In this document: piece by piece, positions 1-7,434 of the stretch
Numbering within the stretch: position 1 is the stretch's first letter
Layout: the number at the start of each line of letters is the position of its first letter
Origin: an uncultured Bacteroidales bacterium
Lineage (GTDB): Bacteria > Bacteroidota > Bacteroidia > Bacteroidales > Marinilabiliaceae
NCBI GenBank assembly: GCA_937892255.1
Contig: CALAUL010000063.1
Span: forward strand, 1 to 13,195
Reading direction: 5' to 3'
Length of the DNA stretch: 13,195 nt
Made by a program: the position numbers and the translations under genes
Notes under the pieces: model-generated
Database searches by the model: none
What the model was told of the DNA's origin: nothing
What the model saw: the letters and a program-made list of their open reading frames with translations, nothing else

Positions 1-194
1 TCGACATTTTCGCAAAAAGTCGAAGATAGGGAGACTTTGATAAGGCTTTGGTAGGGGGAATATAACTTTAAGGATACTGAAAATTAGTTACAGTATGGAT
101 TGGCATTTAAGCTGAGAGAGTAAAGAAAAAGTGACGTAATAAAGATTCATTAAACAATTAACACATGGAAATCCACATCAGATAAATCCGACTG

Positions 195-232
195 AAAACA
201 AAAAAGTGTACCCGACACGTCAGATACACTTT
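195..232 (-). terminator. Rho-independent terminator of tRNA-His
   Basis: Read on the minus strand, a perfect 8-bp stem (AAAGTGTA/TACACTTT, plus-strand 203-210 and 225-232) encloses a 14-nt loop and is followed by T3-G-T4. It begins 10 nt beyond the tRNA-His 3' end, so it most likely terminates that transcript. Nothing recognisable was found to its left (1-194): only short open frames running into the window edge. Confidence 0.75.
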
Positions 233-242
233 GCATTTCAAG

Positions 243-317
243 GGTGAAAGACCGGATTCGAACCGGCGACCTCTAGAGCCACAATCTAGCGCTCTAACCA
301 ACTGAGCTACAATCACC
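243..317 (-). tRNA. tRNA-His (anticodon GTG)
   Basis: The minus strand folds into a cloverleaf of 75 nt. It has the T8-A9-G10 start of the D arm, the anticodon loop TTGTGGC (anticodon GTG, His) on a perfect 5-bp stem (CTAGA/TCTAG), and a T arm with loop TTCGAAT. The 5' G at 317 faces C73 at 243, the G-1:C73 pair that identifies histidine tRNA. CCA is not encoded. The acceptor stem reads GTGATTG against CTTTCAC, which leaves two adjacent U-U oppositions at 5:68 and 6:67. This is odd, but the rest of the molecule is canonical. Confidence 0.95.
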
Positions 318-335
318 ATTTTTCCGTTTGCGGTG

Positions 336-368
336 CAAAGATAACACGAAAAGATTTATATTTGCAAA
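336..368 (-). promoter_or_regulatory. Promoter for tRNA-His
   Basis: On the minus strand a TTTG (368-365) is followed after 21 nt by TATCTTTG (343-336), matching the Bacteroidetes TTTG / TAnnTTTG promoter. Transcription would start around 329, about 12 nt before the mature tRNA 5' end at 317. It overlaps the -7 box of the divergent gene on the plus strand. Confidence 0.65.
357..364 (+). promoter_or_regulatory. Probable -7 box of the alkylation-repair gene
   Basis: TATATTTG matches the TAnnTTTG element. No TTTG lies at the usual 19-21 nt upstream; the nearest, at 327-330, is 26 nt away, so the promoter is incomplete. Its position argues that the TTG codon at 362 is not the translation start and favours the ATG at 404. 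Confidence 0.4.
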
Positions 369-403
369 TATTTGACACAAAAAATTGTTCAACGAACCTT
401 GCA

Positions 404-1123
404 ATGGATGTAACATCTTTATATATAACAGATAACAACTTTGACCAAAAAATCAAAGAATTGAAGACAATGCTTCGTCTGCGTATGAACGGCGAGACCT
501 CTACACAAATGAAGAAACGTAATCTTAAATATACTCTCAACTACGGAGTGTCACTACCCCATATAAAAGAGATAGCCGGTAAAGTATCATTCACTCCCGA
601 TGAATGCAAAAAGCTTTGGCTTATGAACATACGAGAAACGATGCTTTTGGCATGTATGCTCATGCCTCAGAGTGCAGCGACATTAGACGAGATGACTGAC
701 TGGGCTCAGAGAATAGAGACTTCTGACATGGCCGAACAAGCCTCTTTTTTTCTGTTCGGAAGATTAGAAATCGCAGACAAGATAGCAACAACAATGCTCA
801 ATGCGACACACACATACGCATACGCCATAACATATTTTACAGCCGGCAGAGCATTGCAAATGGGCATCAACATCAACAACGACACAGCAAAAGAGATAAT
901 ATCACGAATAAAGGACACAAAAGTATTTAACACTGCAGAAGCAAGAGGATTATCACTGTTGTTAAGACAAATAATTCGTCACAAGAGAGACCTAATAGAC
1001 GATGTGAACAGAGTTCTCGAAAACATAAAAAATAGCGGAACAGAAGAGGCTCAAAGATTAGTTTACGAAGTAGAAACAGAAAAAAAGATGTATGACGATA
1101 TATGTTCAGACAACAGCATTTGA
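404..1123 (+). CDS. DNA alkylation repair (AlkD-like, HEAT-repeat) family protein
   Basis: The 239-aa protein is predicted to be all-helical. Its sequence around residues 45-120 (GVSLPHIKEIA, then LW..NIRETMLLACML, then W..RIETSDMAEQ) follows the pattern of the DNA alkylation repair family (COG4912). These are HEAT-like solenoids related to AlkD, which removes bulky or cationic alkylated bases by cradling the DNA backbone. It has no signal peptide or membrane segment, so it is cytoplasmic. The ATG at 404 was chosen because the longer frame starts at a TTG (362) inside the predicted -7 box. Family membership is by recognised pattern. Many Bacteroidetes members are uncharacterised, so glycosylase activity is inference. 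It is divergent from tRNA-His and seems to be a single-gene unit. Confidence 0.75.
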   Translation: MDVTSLYITDNNFDQKIKELKTMLRLRMNGETSTQMKKRNLKYTLNYGVSLPHIKEIAGKVSFTPDECKKLWLMNIRETMLLACMLMPQSAATLDEMTDWAQRIETSDMAEQASFFLFGRLEIADKIATTMLNATHTYAYAITYFTAGRALQMGININNDTAKEIISRIKDTKVFNTAEARGLSLLLRQIIRHKRDLIDDVNRVLENIKNSGTEEAQRLVYEVETEKKMYDDICSDNSI

Positions 1124-1165
1124 CATTAGACAAGACATAAATAAAGCAAAAAAAACGGGGAATGA

Positions 1166-1196
1166 TTTGACTATTCAGTAATTTATTATACCTTTG
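1166..1196 (+). promoter_or_regulatory. Promoter of rpmE2
   Basis: TTTG (1166-1169), a 19-nt spacer and TACCTTTG (1189-1196) make a near-perfect Bacteroidetes housekeeping promoter. Transcription should begin near 1203, giving a leader of about 40 nt before the ATG at 1242. Confidence 0.8.
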
Positions 1197-1241
1197 CCGT
1201 CCGAAAGTATAGAATAATTAAGAACATAATATAGTAGTACA

Positions 1242-1505
1242 ATGAAACAGGGAATCCATCCGGACAACTACAGACTCGTAGCATTTACGGACATGTCGAA
1301 TGGCGAGACATTCATCGTGCGTTCAACTGCCAACACAAAGGACGAAGTTGAAATCGACGGTGTAACTTACCCACAGGTAAAGCTTGAAATCTCAAGCAGC
1401 TCTCACCCATTCTACACAGGTAAGATGAAGCTCGTTGACACAGCCGGTCGTGTTGACAAGTTCATGAATCGTTATCAAAAACATTTCGAAAGCCGTAAGA
1501 AATAA
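1242..1505 (+). CDS. rpmE2: 50S ribosomal protein L31 type B
   Basis: The 87-aa product starts MKQGIHPDNYR and contains SSSHPFYTGK, VDTAGRVDKF and a basic C-terminus, all hallmarks of ribosomal protein L31. It contains no cysteine, so it lacks the CxxC zinc site of the type A form and is the zinc-independent type B (L31B), of usual length. It sits on the large subunit and takes part in the bridge to the small subunit. It has its own strong promoter, with TTTG/TACCTTTG 46-76 nt upstream, and a terminator directly downstream. In many bacteria the type B form is used when zinc is scarce; here the housekeeping-type promoter gives no sign of a zinc operator, and it may be the only L31. Confidence 0.95.
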   Translation: MKQGIHPDNYRLVAFTDMSNGETFIVRSTANTKDEVEIDGVTYPQVKLEISSSSHPFYTGKMKLVDTAGRVDKFMNRYQKHFESRKK

Positions 1506-1527
1506 TCTAAAGCTTCAAGCATAAGTT

Positions 1528-1556
1528 ATTTCAATCATTTTCGAGAATGACGAAAT
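1528..1556 (+). other. Stem-loop in the rpmE2 3' UTR
   Basis: ATTTC (1528-1532) and TCATT (1535-1539) face AATGA (1546-1550) and GAAAT (1552-1556) across a 6-nt loop, giving two stacked 5-bp helices separated by a small internal loop. There is no T tract directly after it; the true terminator follows immediately. It could stabilise the 3' end of the rpmE2 mRNA. Confidence 0.35.
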
Positions 1557-1597
1557 AAAAAGTGGTATTCCGAGTGATTGCCACTTTTTATTTTTTT
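1557..1597 (+). terminator. Rho-independent terminator of rpmE2
   Basis: The 9-bp stem AAAAAGTGG/CCACTTTTT (1557-1565 and 1581-1589) has a 15-nt loop and is followed by A and seven T residues. It ends only 12 nt before mtaB, so mtaB depends on readthrough or on an unrecognised promoter; no TAnnTTTG box is visible in the gap. Confidence 0.85.
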
Positions 1598-1608
1598 ATA
1601 ACAATGAC

Positions 1609-2898
1609 ATGTCACCAACAAAAAGAAGTGTAGCTCAACACACATTAGGTTGCAAACTCAACTTCTCAGAGTCGTCAGAGATGTGCAGACGCTTAGAACC
1701 TCTTGGCTTTGAACGTGTCGACTTTGAAGAGAGAGCCGATGTATATATCATCAACACTTGTAGCGTCACCGAGGAGGCAAACAAAAAATGCCGTTCGATG
1801 ATAAAACGTTGCATTCGACGCAATGACAACGCATTTATCATTGTCACAGGTTGCTACGCCCAACTTCGACCCGAAGAGGTCGCTAAGATTGAACACGTGG
1901 ACTTGATTCTCGGCTCAAATGAGAAATGCGATTTGCTCGATTATGTTGGCGACTTCTCCAAACGACAGACTCCTACTATCGTCGTTGGAGATATTATGAA
2001 AGACAGACGATACTGTGGTGCATTCTCCGTAGGCGACCGTACTCGTTCTTTCCTTAAAATACAAGATGGCTGCGACTACTTCTGTTCTTATTGCACTATA
2101 CCCTTTGCCAGAGGCGTAAGCAGGTCAGGAACAGTAGCCGAGACTGTCAGATTAGCAGAAGAGGCCGCTCATTGCGGAGCTAAAGAGATAATACTTACAG
2201 GTGTCAACATTGGCGACTTCGGACATCGCAACGGTGAGACATTCCTCCAACTTATCAAAGCCCTCGAAGAGGTGGAAGGCATCGAACGTTACCGCATTTC
2301 ATCTATCGAACCCAACTTGCTCACTGACGAGATTATAGCACATGTGGCTAAGTCAAAGAGATTCATGCCACACTTTCATATACCATTGCAATCCGGCTCT
2401 GACGAGGTATTAAGGCTCATGCGACGACGCTACACTGCAGGGTTCTTTAAAGATAAGATAGCCGCAGTAAAAAGAGCTATACCTCACGCCTTCATCGGCA
2501 TTGACGTCATAGTGGGGACTAATGGCGAGACTGAAGAGCTCTTCAACGAGACTTATCAATTGCTTTCAGAGATTGATTTCTCTCAGCTTCACGTCTTTAC
2601 ATACTCTGAACGTCCCGGCACGCAGGCGCTGAAAATAACGCCTGTCATTCCTCTTAAAGAACGCCAACGCCGTAATGCCATATTGCACGAATTATCGGAA
2701 AAGAGACACGAGGCATTCGTCAAAAGATATATCGGCACAGAGGCAATGGTTCTCTTGGAGTCCACCGTCAAAGATGGGCTTATGTCAGGATTTACCGAAA
2801 ACTATATCAAGGTAGATGTTCCATATAGCGAACGCCTTGTAAATACTATACAGAGAGTCAGAATAGGAGAAACAATTTCAGAAATAATGGAGCTATGA
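1609..2898 (+). CDS. mtaB: tRNA (ms2t6A37) methylthiotransferase MtaB
   Basis: This 429-aa radical-SAM enzyme converts N6-threonylcarbamoyl-A37 in ANN-decoding tRNAs to its 2-methylthio form. The N-terminal UPF0004 domain supplies three cluster cysteines (C15 in TLGCKLN, C51 in NTCSVT, C82 in TGCYAQ). The radical-SAM CxxxCxxC motif is C155/C159/C162 (GCDYFCSYCTIPFARG). LTGVNIGDFG and PLQSGSDEVLRLMRRRY are typical of the MtaB/MiaB group, and a TRAM-like segment closes the protein. HTLGCKLN and the overall length favour MtaB over MiaB or RimO. The ATG at 1604 meets a stop within ten codons, so 1609 is the start. It is first in a three-gene operon and its TGA overlaps the next ATG. Confidence 0.93.
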   Translation: MSPTKRSVAQHTLGCKLNFSESSEMCRRLEPLGFERVDFEERADVYIINTCSVTEEANKKCRSMIKRCIRRNDNAFIIVTGCYAQLRPEEVAKIEHVDLILGSNEKCDLLDYVGDFSKRQTPTIVVGDIMKDRRYCGAFSVGDRTRSFLKIQDGCDYFCSYCTIPFARGVSRSGTVAETVRLAEEAAHCGAKEIILTGVNIGDFGHRNGETFLQLIKALEEVEGIERYRISSIEPNLLTDEIIAHVAKSKRFMPHFHIPLQSGSDEVLRLMRRRYTAGFFKDKIAAVKRAIPHAFIGIDVIVGTNGETEELFNETYQLLSEIDFSQLHVFTYSERPGTQALKITPVIPLKERQRRNAILHELSEKRHEAFVKRYIGTEAMVLLESTVKDGLMSGFTENYIKVDVPYSERLVNTIQRVRIGETISEIMEL

Positions 2899-3677
2899 AC
2901 TACAAGAATATATGCCACGAGGTAGCACAACTGGCACGCACTACAGGTTTGCAACTGCTTAAATACAGAGAGAAAAATGCTCTTGTAATAGAGACTAAGG
3001 GTCACAACGATTTTGTCACTCAGATGGACAAATACACCGAAGGTCTTCTCGTTGAGGGTCTGGATAAGATATTGCCCGAAGCAGGCTACATAGCCGAAGA
3101 AGGCACACGCACAGACAACGGAGAGGAATACAAATGGATAATAGATCCAATCGACGGAACGACCAATTTCATACACCTCATGCCTCCATTTGCTATAAGC
3201 ATTGCCTTAATGCACAAAGGCGAAATCGTCGTTGGCGTAGTATATGAGATGGGACGCGACGAACTTTTCACTGCTTGGCTCGGTGGTGGTGCTTACCTCA
3301 ACGGCAAACCTATCAAGGTGACCGCAGCAAAGAGCATTGCTCAGTCTCTCGTCGCAACCGGTTTCCCATACAATGAGTTCTCACGTATGGACAACTACAT
3401 GAAGACATTGACTCACTTCATGAGACACTCGCAAGGTGTACGACGCATAGGCTCCGCAGCAACAGATATGGCATACGTAGCAGCAGGACGCTTTGAACTC
3501 TTCTATGAGTACGACCTCAAACCTTACGATGTAGCAGCTGGCGCAATACTTATCACTGAAGCTGGCGGTAAGGTCTCAGATTTCAAAGGTGGCAATAACT
3601 ATATCTTCGGTCGTGAAATAGTAGCTACAAATGGCAATGTTCACGCCGAATGTATCGAAATAACAAAAGAGATATGA
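2895..3677 (+). CDS. Inositol monophosphatase family protein (SuhB-like)
   Basis: The 260-aa protein belongs to the Mg-dependent, lithium-sensitive phosphomonoesterase superfamily (IMPase, SuhB, CysQ). Metal ligands are visible: E68/E69 (AEEG), D84 and D87 in the signature WIIDPIDGTTNF, and D212 in KPYDVAAGAILITEAGG. The usual W before the last aspartate is Y here. Its length is normal for an IMPase. The substrate is probably inositol-1-phosphate or a related sugar phosphate; the sequence does not settle this, so no symbol is given. The start ATG lies inside the mtaB stop (ATGA, 2895-2898) and its own TGA overlaps the next start, indicating translational coupling. Confidence 0.88.
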   Translation: MNYKNICHEVAQLARTTGLQLLKYREKNALVIETKGHNDFVTQMDKYTEGLLVEGLDKILPEAGYIAEEGTRTDNGEEYKWIIDPIDGTTNFIHLMPPFAISIALMHKGEIVVGVVYEMGRDELFTAWLGGGAYLNGKPIKVTAAKSIAQSLVATGFPYNEFSRMDNYMKTLTHFMRHSQGVRRIGSAATDMAYVAAGRFELFYEYDLKPYDVAAGAILITEAGGKVSDFKGGNNYIFGREIVATNGNVHAECIEITKEI

Positions 3678-4666
3678 AAACCTTAGCCGTAGTCATACTC
3701 AACTGGAACGGAGCTGCCCTTCTACGCAAATATCTCCCCAAAGTAATAGAGAATACCACACGAGAGGTACTTTCGTGCAAGGTAGACATCATAGTAGCCG
3801 ATAATGCGTCTACAGATGAGAGTTTGGAGATACTAAGCAATGACTTCCCAGAGGTAGCTGTCGTACCATTGGATAAAAACTACGGATTTACTGGCGGATA
3901 CAATAGAGCCATTGCACAAATAAGCCATGACTATGTAGTATTGCTCAACTCAGATGTAGCACCTCAAAAGGGTTGGATAGAGCCTCTTATCGCTCTCATG
4001 GAAAACAATCCACAGATAGCTGTCTGCGGACCTAAAATACTTGATGATAAAAGGCCAACACATTTCGAATATGCAGGAGCCGCAGGTGGCATGTTGGACA
4101 TCTTAGGTTATCCTTTCTGTAGAGGTCGAATAATGAATGATATAGAAGAGGACAAAGGACAATACAATGATGAGACAGACTGCATGTGGATAAGTGGTGC
4201 AGCTCTCATGATACGACGTAGTATTTACTTAGAAACACTCTTAGACGAAGACTTCTTCGCCCACATGGAAGAGATAGATTTGTGCTGGCGTCTTCGCAAT
4301 AAAGGATACAGAATAGTAGCTTGCGGAAAGTCGGCTGTCTTCCATTTAGGTGGTGCAACGCTTAACAGCTCAAATCCACAAAAGACATATCTCAACTTCC
4401 GCAACAATCTGATTATGATGGTCAAGAACTACAACACGTGGTGGTGGAGTTTGATAGTTTTCATTCGTTTGATATTAGATGGCGCAGCCGGTGCGATGTA
4501 TCTCATGCAGGGAAAGCCTCGTTTTGTTTGGGCTATCATAAAAGCACATTGGCATTTCTTCGGGAGTTTAGGCACTTCGTTGCGCAAACGCAAAGTATTG
4601 GCGACAAGACGTTCCAAGTCTTTACCCAAGGAGATTTATAGAGGACTATTTTACTTCGCGAAATAA
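3674..4666 (+). CDS. Family 2 glycosyltransferase (rhamnosyltransferase-like)
   Basis: The 330-aa GT-A fold enzyme transfers a sugar from a nucleotide donor. Visible motifs are ILNWNG at residues 8-13, VADNASTDES at 41-50, the donor/metal site LLNSDV at 90-95, GAALMIRRS at 175-183, and the acceptor/catalytic block FFAHMEEIDLCWR at 194-206. These are typical of GT2 proteins close to rhamnosyltransferases. A hydrophobic stretch (about 256-278) followed by a basic tail suggests membrane association on the cytoplasmic face, for O-antigen or other surface glycan assembly. The start at 3674 forms an ATGA overlap with the preceding stop; an upstream ATG at 3650 would give an extra 24-nt overlap and is less likely. 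Donor and acceptor are unknown. Confidence 0.88.
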   Translation: MKTLAVVILNWNGAALLRKYLPKVIENTTREVLSCKVDIIVADNASTDESLEILSNDFPEVAVVPLDKNYGFTGGYNRAIAQISHDYVVLLNSDVAPQKGWIEPLIALMENNPQIAVCGPKILDDKRPTHFEYAGAAGGMLDILGYPFCRGRIMNDIEEDKGQYNDETDCMWISGAALMIRRSIYLETLLDEDFFAHMEEIDLCWRLRNKGYRIVACGKSAVFHLGGATLNSSNPQKTYLNFRNNLIMMVKNYNTWWWSLIVFIRLILDGAAGAMYLMQGKPRFVWAIIKAHWHFFGSLGTSLRKRKVLATRRSKSLPKEIYRGLFYFAK

Positions 4667-4690
4667 CATCTTTCAGCTATTGCTACACAC

Positions 4691-4725
4691 AAAAAAAAGA
4701 AGCTTAACCTCTACGATTAAACTTC
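4691..4725 (-). terminator. Terminator of the lipoprotein gene
   Basis: The minus strand reads a 9-position stem with one mismatch (GAAGTTTAA/TTAAGCTTC, plus-strand 4717-4725 and 4699-4707) followed by eight T residues (4698-4691). It follows the minus-strand lipoprotein gene. On the plus strand the same hairpin lacks a clean T tract, so it is weaker for the glycosyltransferase operon. Confidence 0.7.
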
Positions 4726-4748
4726 CCTTATAATGCTATGACACTTGT

Positions 4749-5705
4749 TTAGAACTTCGCTCCGTAAGTAATATCGTCAACAAGCACGTAGTTGAGATAA
4801 CTGTTGTTCAAATCATAAGTGTCAATTGTCTTGCCATTAGCATCAACGATACGGATATACGCCTCGAAGAGGTAGCAGTCGTCGATGTTGTCAAGATTTA
4901 CGTATGTCCAATCCTTTACCTTAACAGTTGTCTTTCCATTAGCATCTGTCTCTGCCAAAACGACAGGAGTACCAGCCATGCCACCATTTGCCACCTGTGT
5001 TGCTCCACTCTTAAGAGCTCCAAGGAAAGATGAGAACGAGTTGAAGCTAAACGAATCAATATAGCCGTATACAACAAATTCAATACGTGAGTTTTTAGGC
5101 AACTCTGCAATACCTATCTCCTCGCGCAACTCTGCATTTCCTTCACCTTCTTCGAGCAACTCGTAGATACTTGTTGTATTTACATAAAGACCCTCTATCT
5201 CGTCAAGCAACAACAGCGAAAGAGCTGCCGACATATCTGCCTGTATATGCTTACTGAACAATGCTCTGCACACCAAGCCCGGATTACATAGCAACGCTCC
5301 ATTGCCAGAATGATAAGTTCCGCTATATGGCACAAACCACTCTGTACTATCGCCTGACATAAACCATGTTGGGAAGAATCCGCCATAGTATGTGGTATAG
5401 ATAGAATCCAACGCAGCTTCCGAAAGAGTCAAAGATTCCGACTGTGTAGCATACTCCTTAACCTTTGCTCCGTCTGTTGAGAAGAAATAGACATCACTAT
5501 AACCCAAACCATCAGATAATGTGAATGTAGACACTCCGGTTTTATTAGCAATCATGTCAAAAGCTCCGGTAGTGTTAACCTTAGGTGTTGAATAGTCCAT
5601 GACATACGTCTTTGGACCCTCTTCATCGTCGTCATCATGACAAGCCGTGAATGTAAAACTTGCGACTCCTGAAAGCGCAAGGGCAAATAATAACTGCTTT
5701 TTCAT
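4749..5705 (-). CDS. Predicted surface-exposed lipoprotein, function unknown
   Basis: The 318-aa protein starts with a type II signal peptide (MKKQLLFALALSGVASFTFTAC) whose lipid cysteine is C22. It is followed directly by HDDDDEEG, the acidic stretch that in Bacteroidetes directs lipoproteins to the outer face of the outer membrane. The mature part is rich in Tyr, Phe, Ser and Thr and appears to be beta-structured. Its C-terminal third (GLYVNTTS, VKDWTYVNL, LVDDITYG) is reminiscent of DUF4465-type secreted proteins, which I cannot confirm without a profile search. It stands alone, with its own promoter upstream and terminator downstream, and is convergent with the glycosyltransferase operon. 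It has no SusC/SusD partner nearby, so a glycan-binding role would be speculation. Confidence 0.85.
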   Translation of the reverse strand: MKKQLLFALALSGVASFTFTACHDDDDEEGPKTYVMDYSTPKVNTTGAFDMIANKTGVSTFTLSDGLGYSDVYFFSTDGAKVKEYATQSESLTLSEAALDSIYTTYYGGFFPTWFMSGDSTEWFVPYSGTYHSGNGALLCNPGLVCRALFSKHIQADMSAALSLLLLDEIEGLYVNTTSIYELLEEGEGNAELREEIGIAELPKNSRIEFVVYGYIDSFSFNSFSSFLGALKSGATQVANGGMAGTPVVLAETDANGKTTVKVKDWTYVNLDNIDDCYLFEAYIRIVDANGKTIDTYDLNNSYLNYVLVDDITYGAKF

Positions 5706-5732
5706 ACTTTTTTTGTTGTTTTTATTCGTTCA

Positions 5733-5764
5733 CAAATGTACATCTTTTATTCGTGGATACGAAA
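5733..5764 (-). promoter_or_regulatory. Promoter of the lipoprotein gene
   Basis: On the minus strand, TACATTTG (5740-5733) matches the TAnnTTTG -7 box and lies 28 nt before the ATG. The upstream element at 20-nt spacing is TTTC (5764-5761); an exact TTTG (5768-5765) sits at 24 nt. The -7 box is strong and the -33 element is weaker. Confidence 0.55.
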
Positions 5765-5778
5765 CAAACAATGTTTTA

Positions 5779-5811
5779 GTTGTAGCTAATCTGCAAAATA
5801 GATTAACTTTG
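5779..5811 (+). promoter_or_regulatory. Promoter of the asparagine-synthetase-like gene
   Basis: TAACTTTG (5804-5811) is a consensus -7 box, with GTTG (5779-5782) 21 nt upstream as a degenerate -33 element. The ATG at 5813 would be only 2 nt after the box and therefore upstream of the expected transcription start (about 5818). This supports the ATG at 5831 as the real start. Confidence 0.6.
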
Positions 5812-5830
5812 CATGCAGAAGTTGAAACAA

Positions 5831-7378
5831 ATGGAAATATATACTGTTTTATCGGCTAAAGATTGGCACCGACATAATAACACTGTAGCAAGAGGCTATT
5901 GCTTCGACACAGAAGACCACCTATATAACAGCACGTCTCTTGCGAAATACTTTGACGACATCGACGACGAACCAACTCTACGAGAGAGACTAAAAAACAG
6001 CAACGGTATTTTTTCCGTCATCATCAACAAGCCTCACTTTAAAGCTTTGGCGATAGACAGCTCTCGCATATATCCGCTCTTCTACAAGTGCAATGGCAAA
6101 GTGTCCGACAACGCCAACCTGCTTATCGACAAGAAGTCCGCCATCGATTCATCGGCTCTCTGCCTTTACGAAGCTGGAAGTGCCCCTCTCGAAGGAGAGA
6201 CGTTAGTCAACAACATAAAACAGGTAAAGCCTTCGGGATATGTCATTTTTGACAATAACGGTTGCAAGTCGGAAAAATATTACGACCTACTTGTATCACA
6301 ACAAGATTGCAAGACAAAAGACGCCAAAGAATTAGAACATGTCATGCTCTCGGCTCTCGACCGCTCAATAAAATCGATAGGAGACAGACAAATAGTGATA
6401 CCTCTTAGTGGCGGATACGACTCAAGACTCATCGTCTGCATGCTGAGAAAACTCAACTACAGCAATGTCCTATGCTACACTGTAGGCGACGAAAACAGTT
6501 TTGAAGTACAGATAGCCCGAAAGGTAACAAAGTATCTCGGCTACAAACATATAGTCGTCGACAACGCCACCTCTTTTGTCGATGCAGAGATTACAAATGA
6601 AAAAGATTTCGAGAGTTACTATATGCACATGGGGAGTTTGGGAAACTTCGTCTATATATTTGAATATGCAGCTGTTAAGAGTCTAAAAAGACGAAATATC
6701 ATCAACGACGATGCCGTATTCATACCCGGACATTCGGGTGATTTCTGGGGAGGTGCTTACGTACGAAAATCTCATATCCGTCCGACAGACAACAAACATA
6801 ATGTTGCATCATCAATCATGTATGACATTTTGGAATTCGCATATAGCCACAAGGCTCTGAACATTATCCAAACAACTCTCGACGATAACCATACACCACA
6901 CTCACAGATTCAGAATTTCGTAATGAACTACACCCTTGCCCATATCATAAACAACTCCGCAAGAGTGTATGAGTTCTTCGGTCATGAAGTAAGATTGCCC
7001 TTTTGGGACAGAGAGATAATGGATTTCTTCAAAAACCTATCATGCGACCTATTTGTTGACAATCGGATATATTACAACTTTGCGCATTCGCTATTTACGG
7101 ACTTCAATGTTGATTTTCGCCAACCGGAAGTAACTCCCGCCGACATAAAAAAACAGTGGTGGCGAAATCGCATCAAAAAGACAATTCCCAAATTTCTTGC
7201 CGTGAAGTTCGTCAAAAGAAACAACATAACTAACGAACTTCACCTATGCAAACCCCTGCTGGAAGAACTACGCAAGAAAAACGCTTATGGAAATAAATTT
7301 TACTCTATCAACGAACTCATGAAAGAATGGTACCTCATGAAGGTTAAAGAGCAACTACAGACTTTCAAGACCTCATAA
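5831..7378 (+). CDS. Asparagine-synthetase-family protein lacking the glutaminase cysteine
   Basis: The 515-aa protein has the AsnB two-domain layout. Residues 1-150 resemble the class II glutaminase domain (NGIFSVIINK, then LAIDSSRIYPLFY). They lack the N-terminal cysteine needed to release ammonia from glutamine: M1 is followed by E. From about residue 165 comes the ATP-pyrophosphatase synthetase domain, with PP-loop PLSGGYDSRL (SGGYDS at 193-198) and the later PGHSGDFWGG (299-308). It should adenylate a carboxylate and use free ammonia or another amine. Divergent relatives often sit in surface-polysaccharide or modified-peptide clusters; here it stands alone between a lipoprotein gene and the toxin array. 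The start was set at 5831 from the promoter position. The true substrate is unknown. Confidence 0.8.
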   Translation: MEIYTVLSAKDWHRHNNTVARGYCFDTEDHLYNSTSLAKYFDDIDDEPTLRERLKNSNGIFSVIINKPHFKALAIDSSRIYPLFYKCNGKVSDNANLLIDKKSAIDSSALCLYEAGSAPLEGETLVNNIKQVKPSGYVIFDNNGCKSEKYYDLLVSQQDCKTKDAKELEHVMLSALDRSIKSIGDRQIVIPLSGGYDSRLIVCMLRKLNYSNVLCYTVGDENSFEVQIARKVTKYLGYKHIVVDNATSFVDAEITNEKDFESYYMHMGSLGNFVYIFEYAAVKSLKRRNIINDDAVFIPGHSGDFWGGAYVRKSHIRPTDNKHNVASSIMYDILEFAYSHKALNIIQTTLDDNHTPHSQIQNFVMNYTLAHIINNSARVYEFFGHEVRLPFWDREIMDFFKNLSCDLFVDNRIYYNFAHSLFTDFNVDFRQPEVTPADIKKQWWRNRIKKTIPKFLAVKFVKRNNITNELHLCKPLLEELRKKNAYGNKFYSINELMKEWYLMKVKEQLQTFKTS

Positions 7379-7434
7379 TCAAAGACTTGCCTCTGATTTC
7401 CGTCTCTTTTACAAAACAGTTAAAACAACATACT

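Noticed and set aside
1..120. Short open frames at the left edge on both strands
   Set aside because: They are about 20 codons or fewer inside the window, with no recognisable motif or start; they could be the end of an off-window gene, but nothing supports that.
362..403. TTG start giving 14 extra residues for the alkylation-repair protein
   Set aside because: The TTG lies inside the TATATTTG box and upstream of the expected transcript start; ATG 404 is preferred.
5813..5830. ATG at 5813 as the start of the asparagine-synthetase-like gene
   Set aside because: It is 2 nt after the TAACTTTG box, so it would not be on the mRNA. It would also not supply the missing N-terminal Cys, since it begins Met-Gln.
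7381..7410. Possible terminator after the asparagine-synthetase-like gene
   Set aside because: AAAGAC against GTCTCTTTT pairs only weakly with a bulge and a long loop; not convincing.
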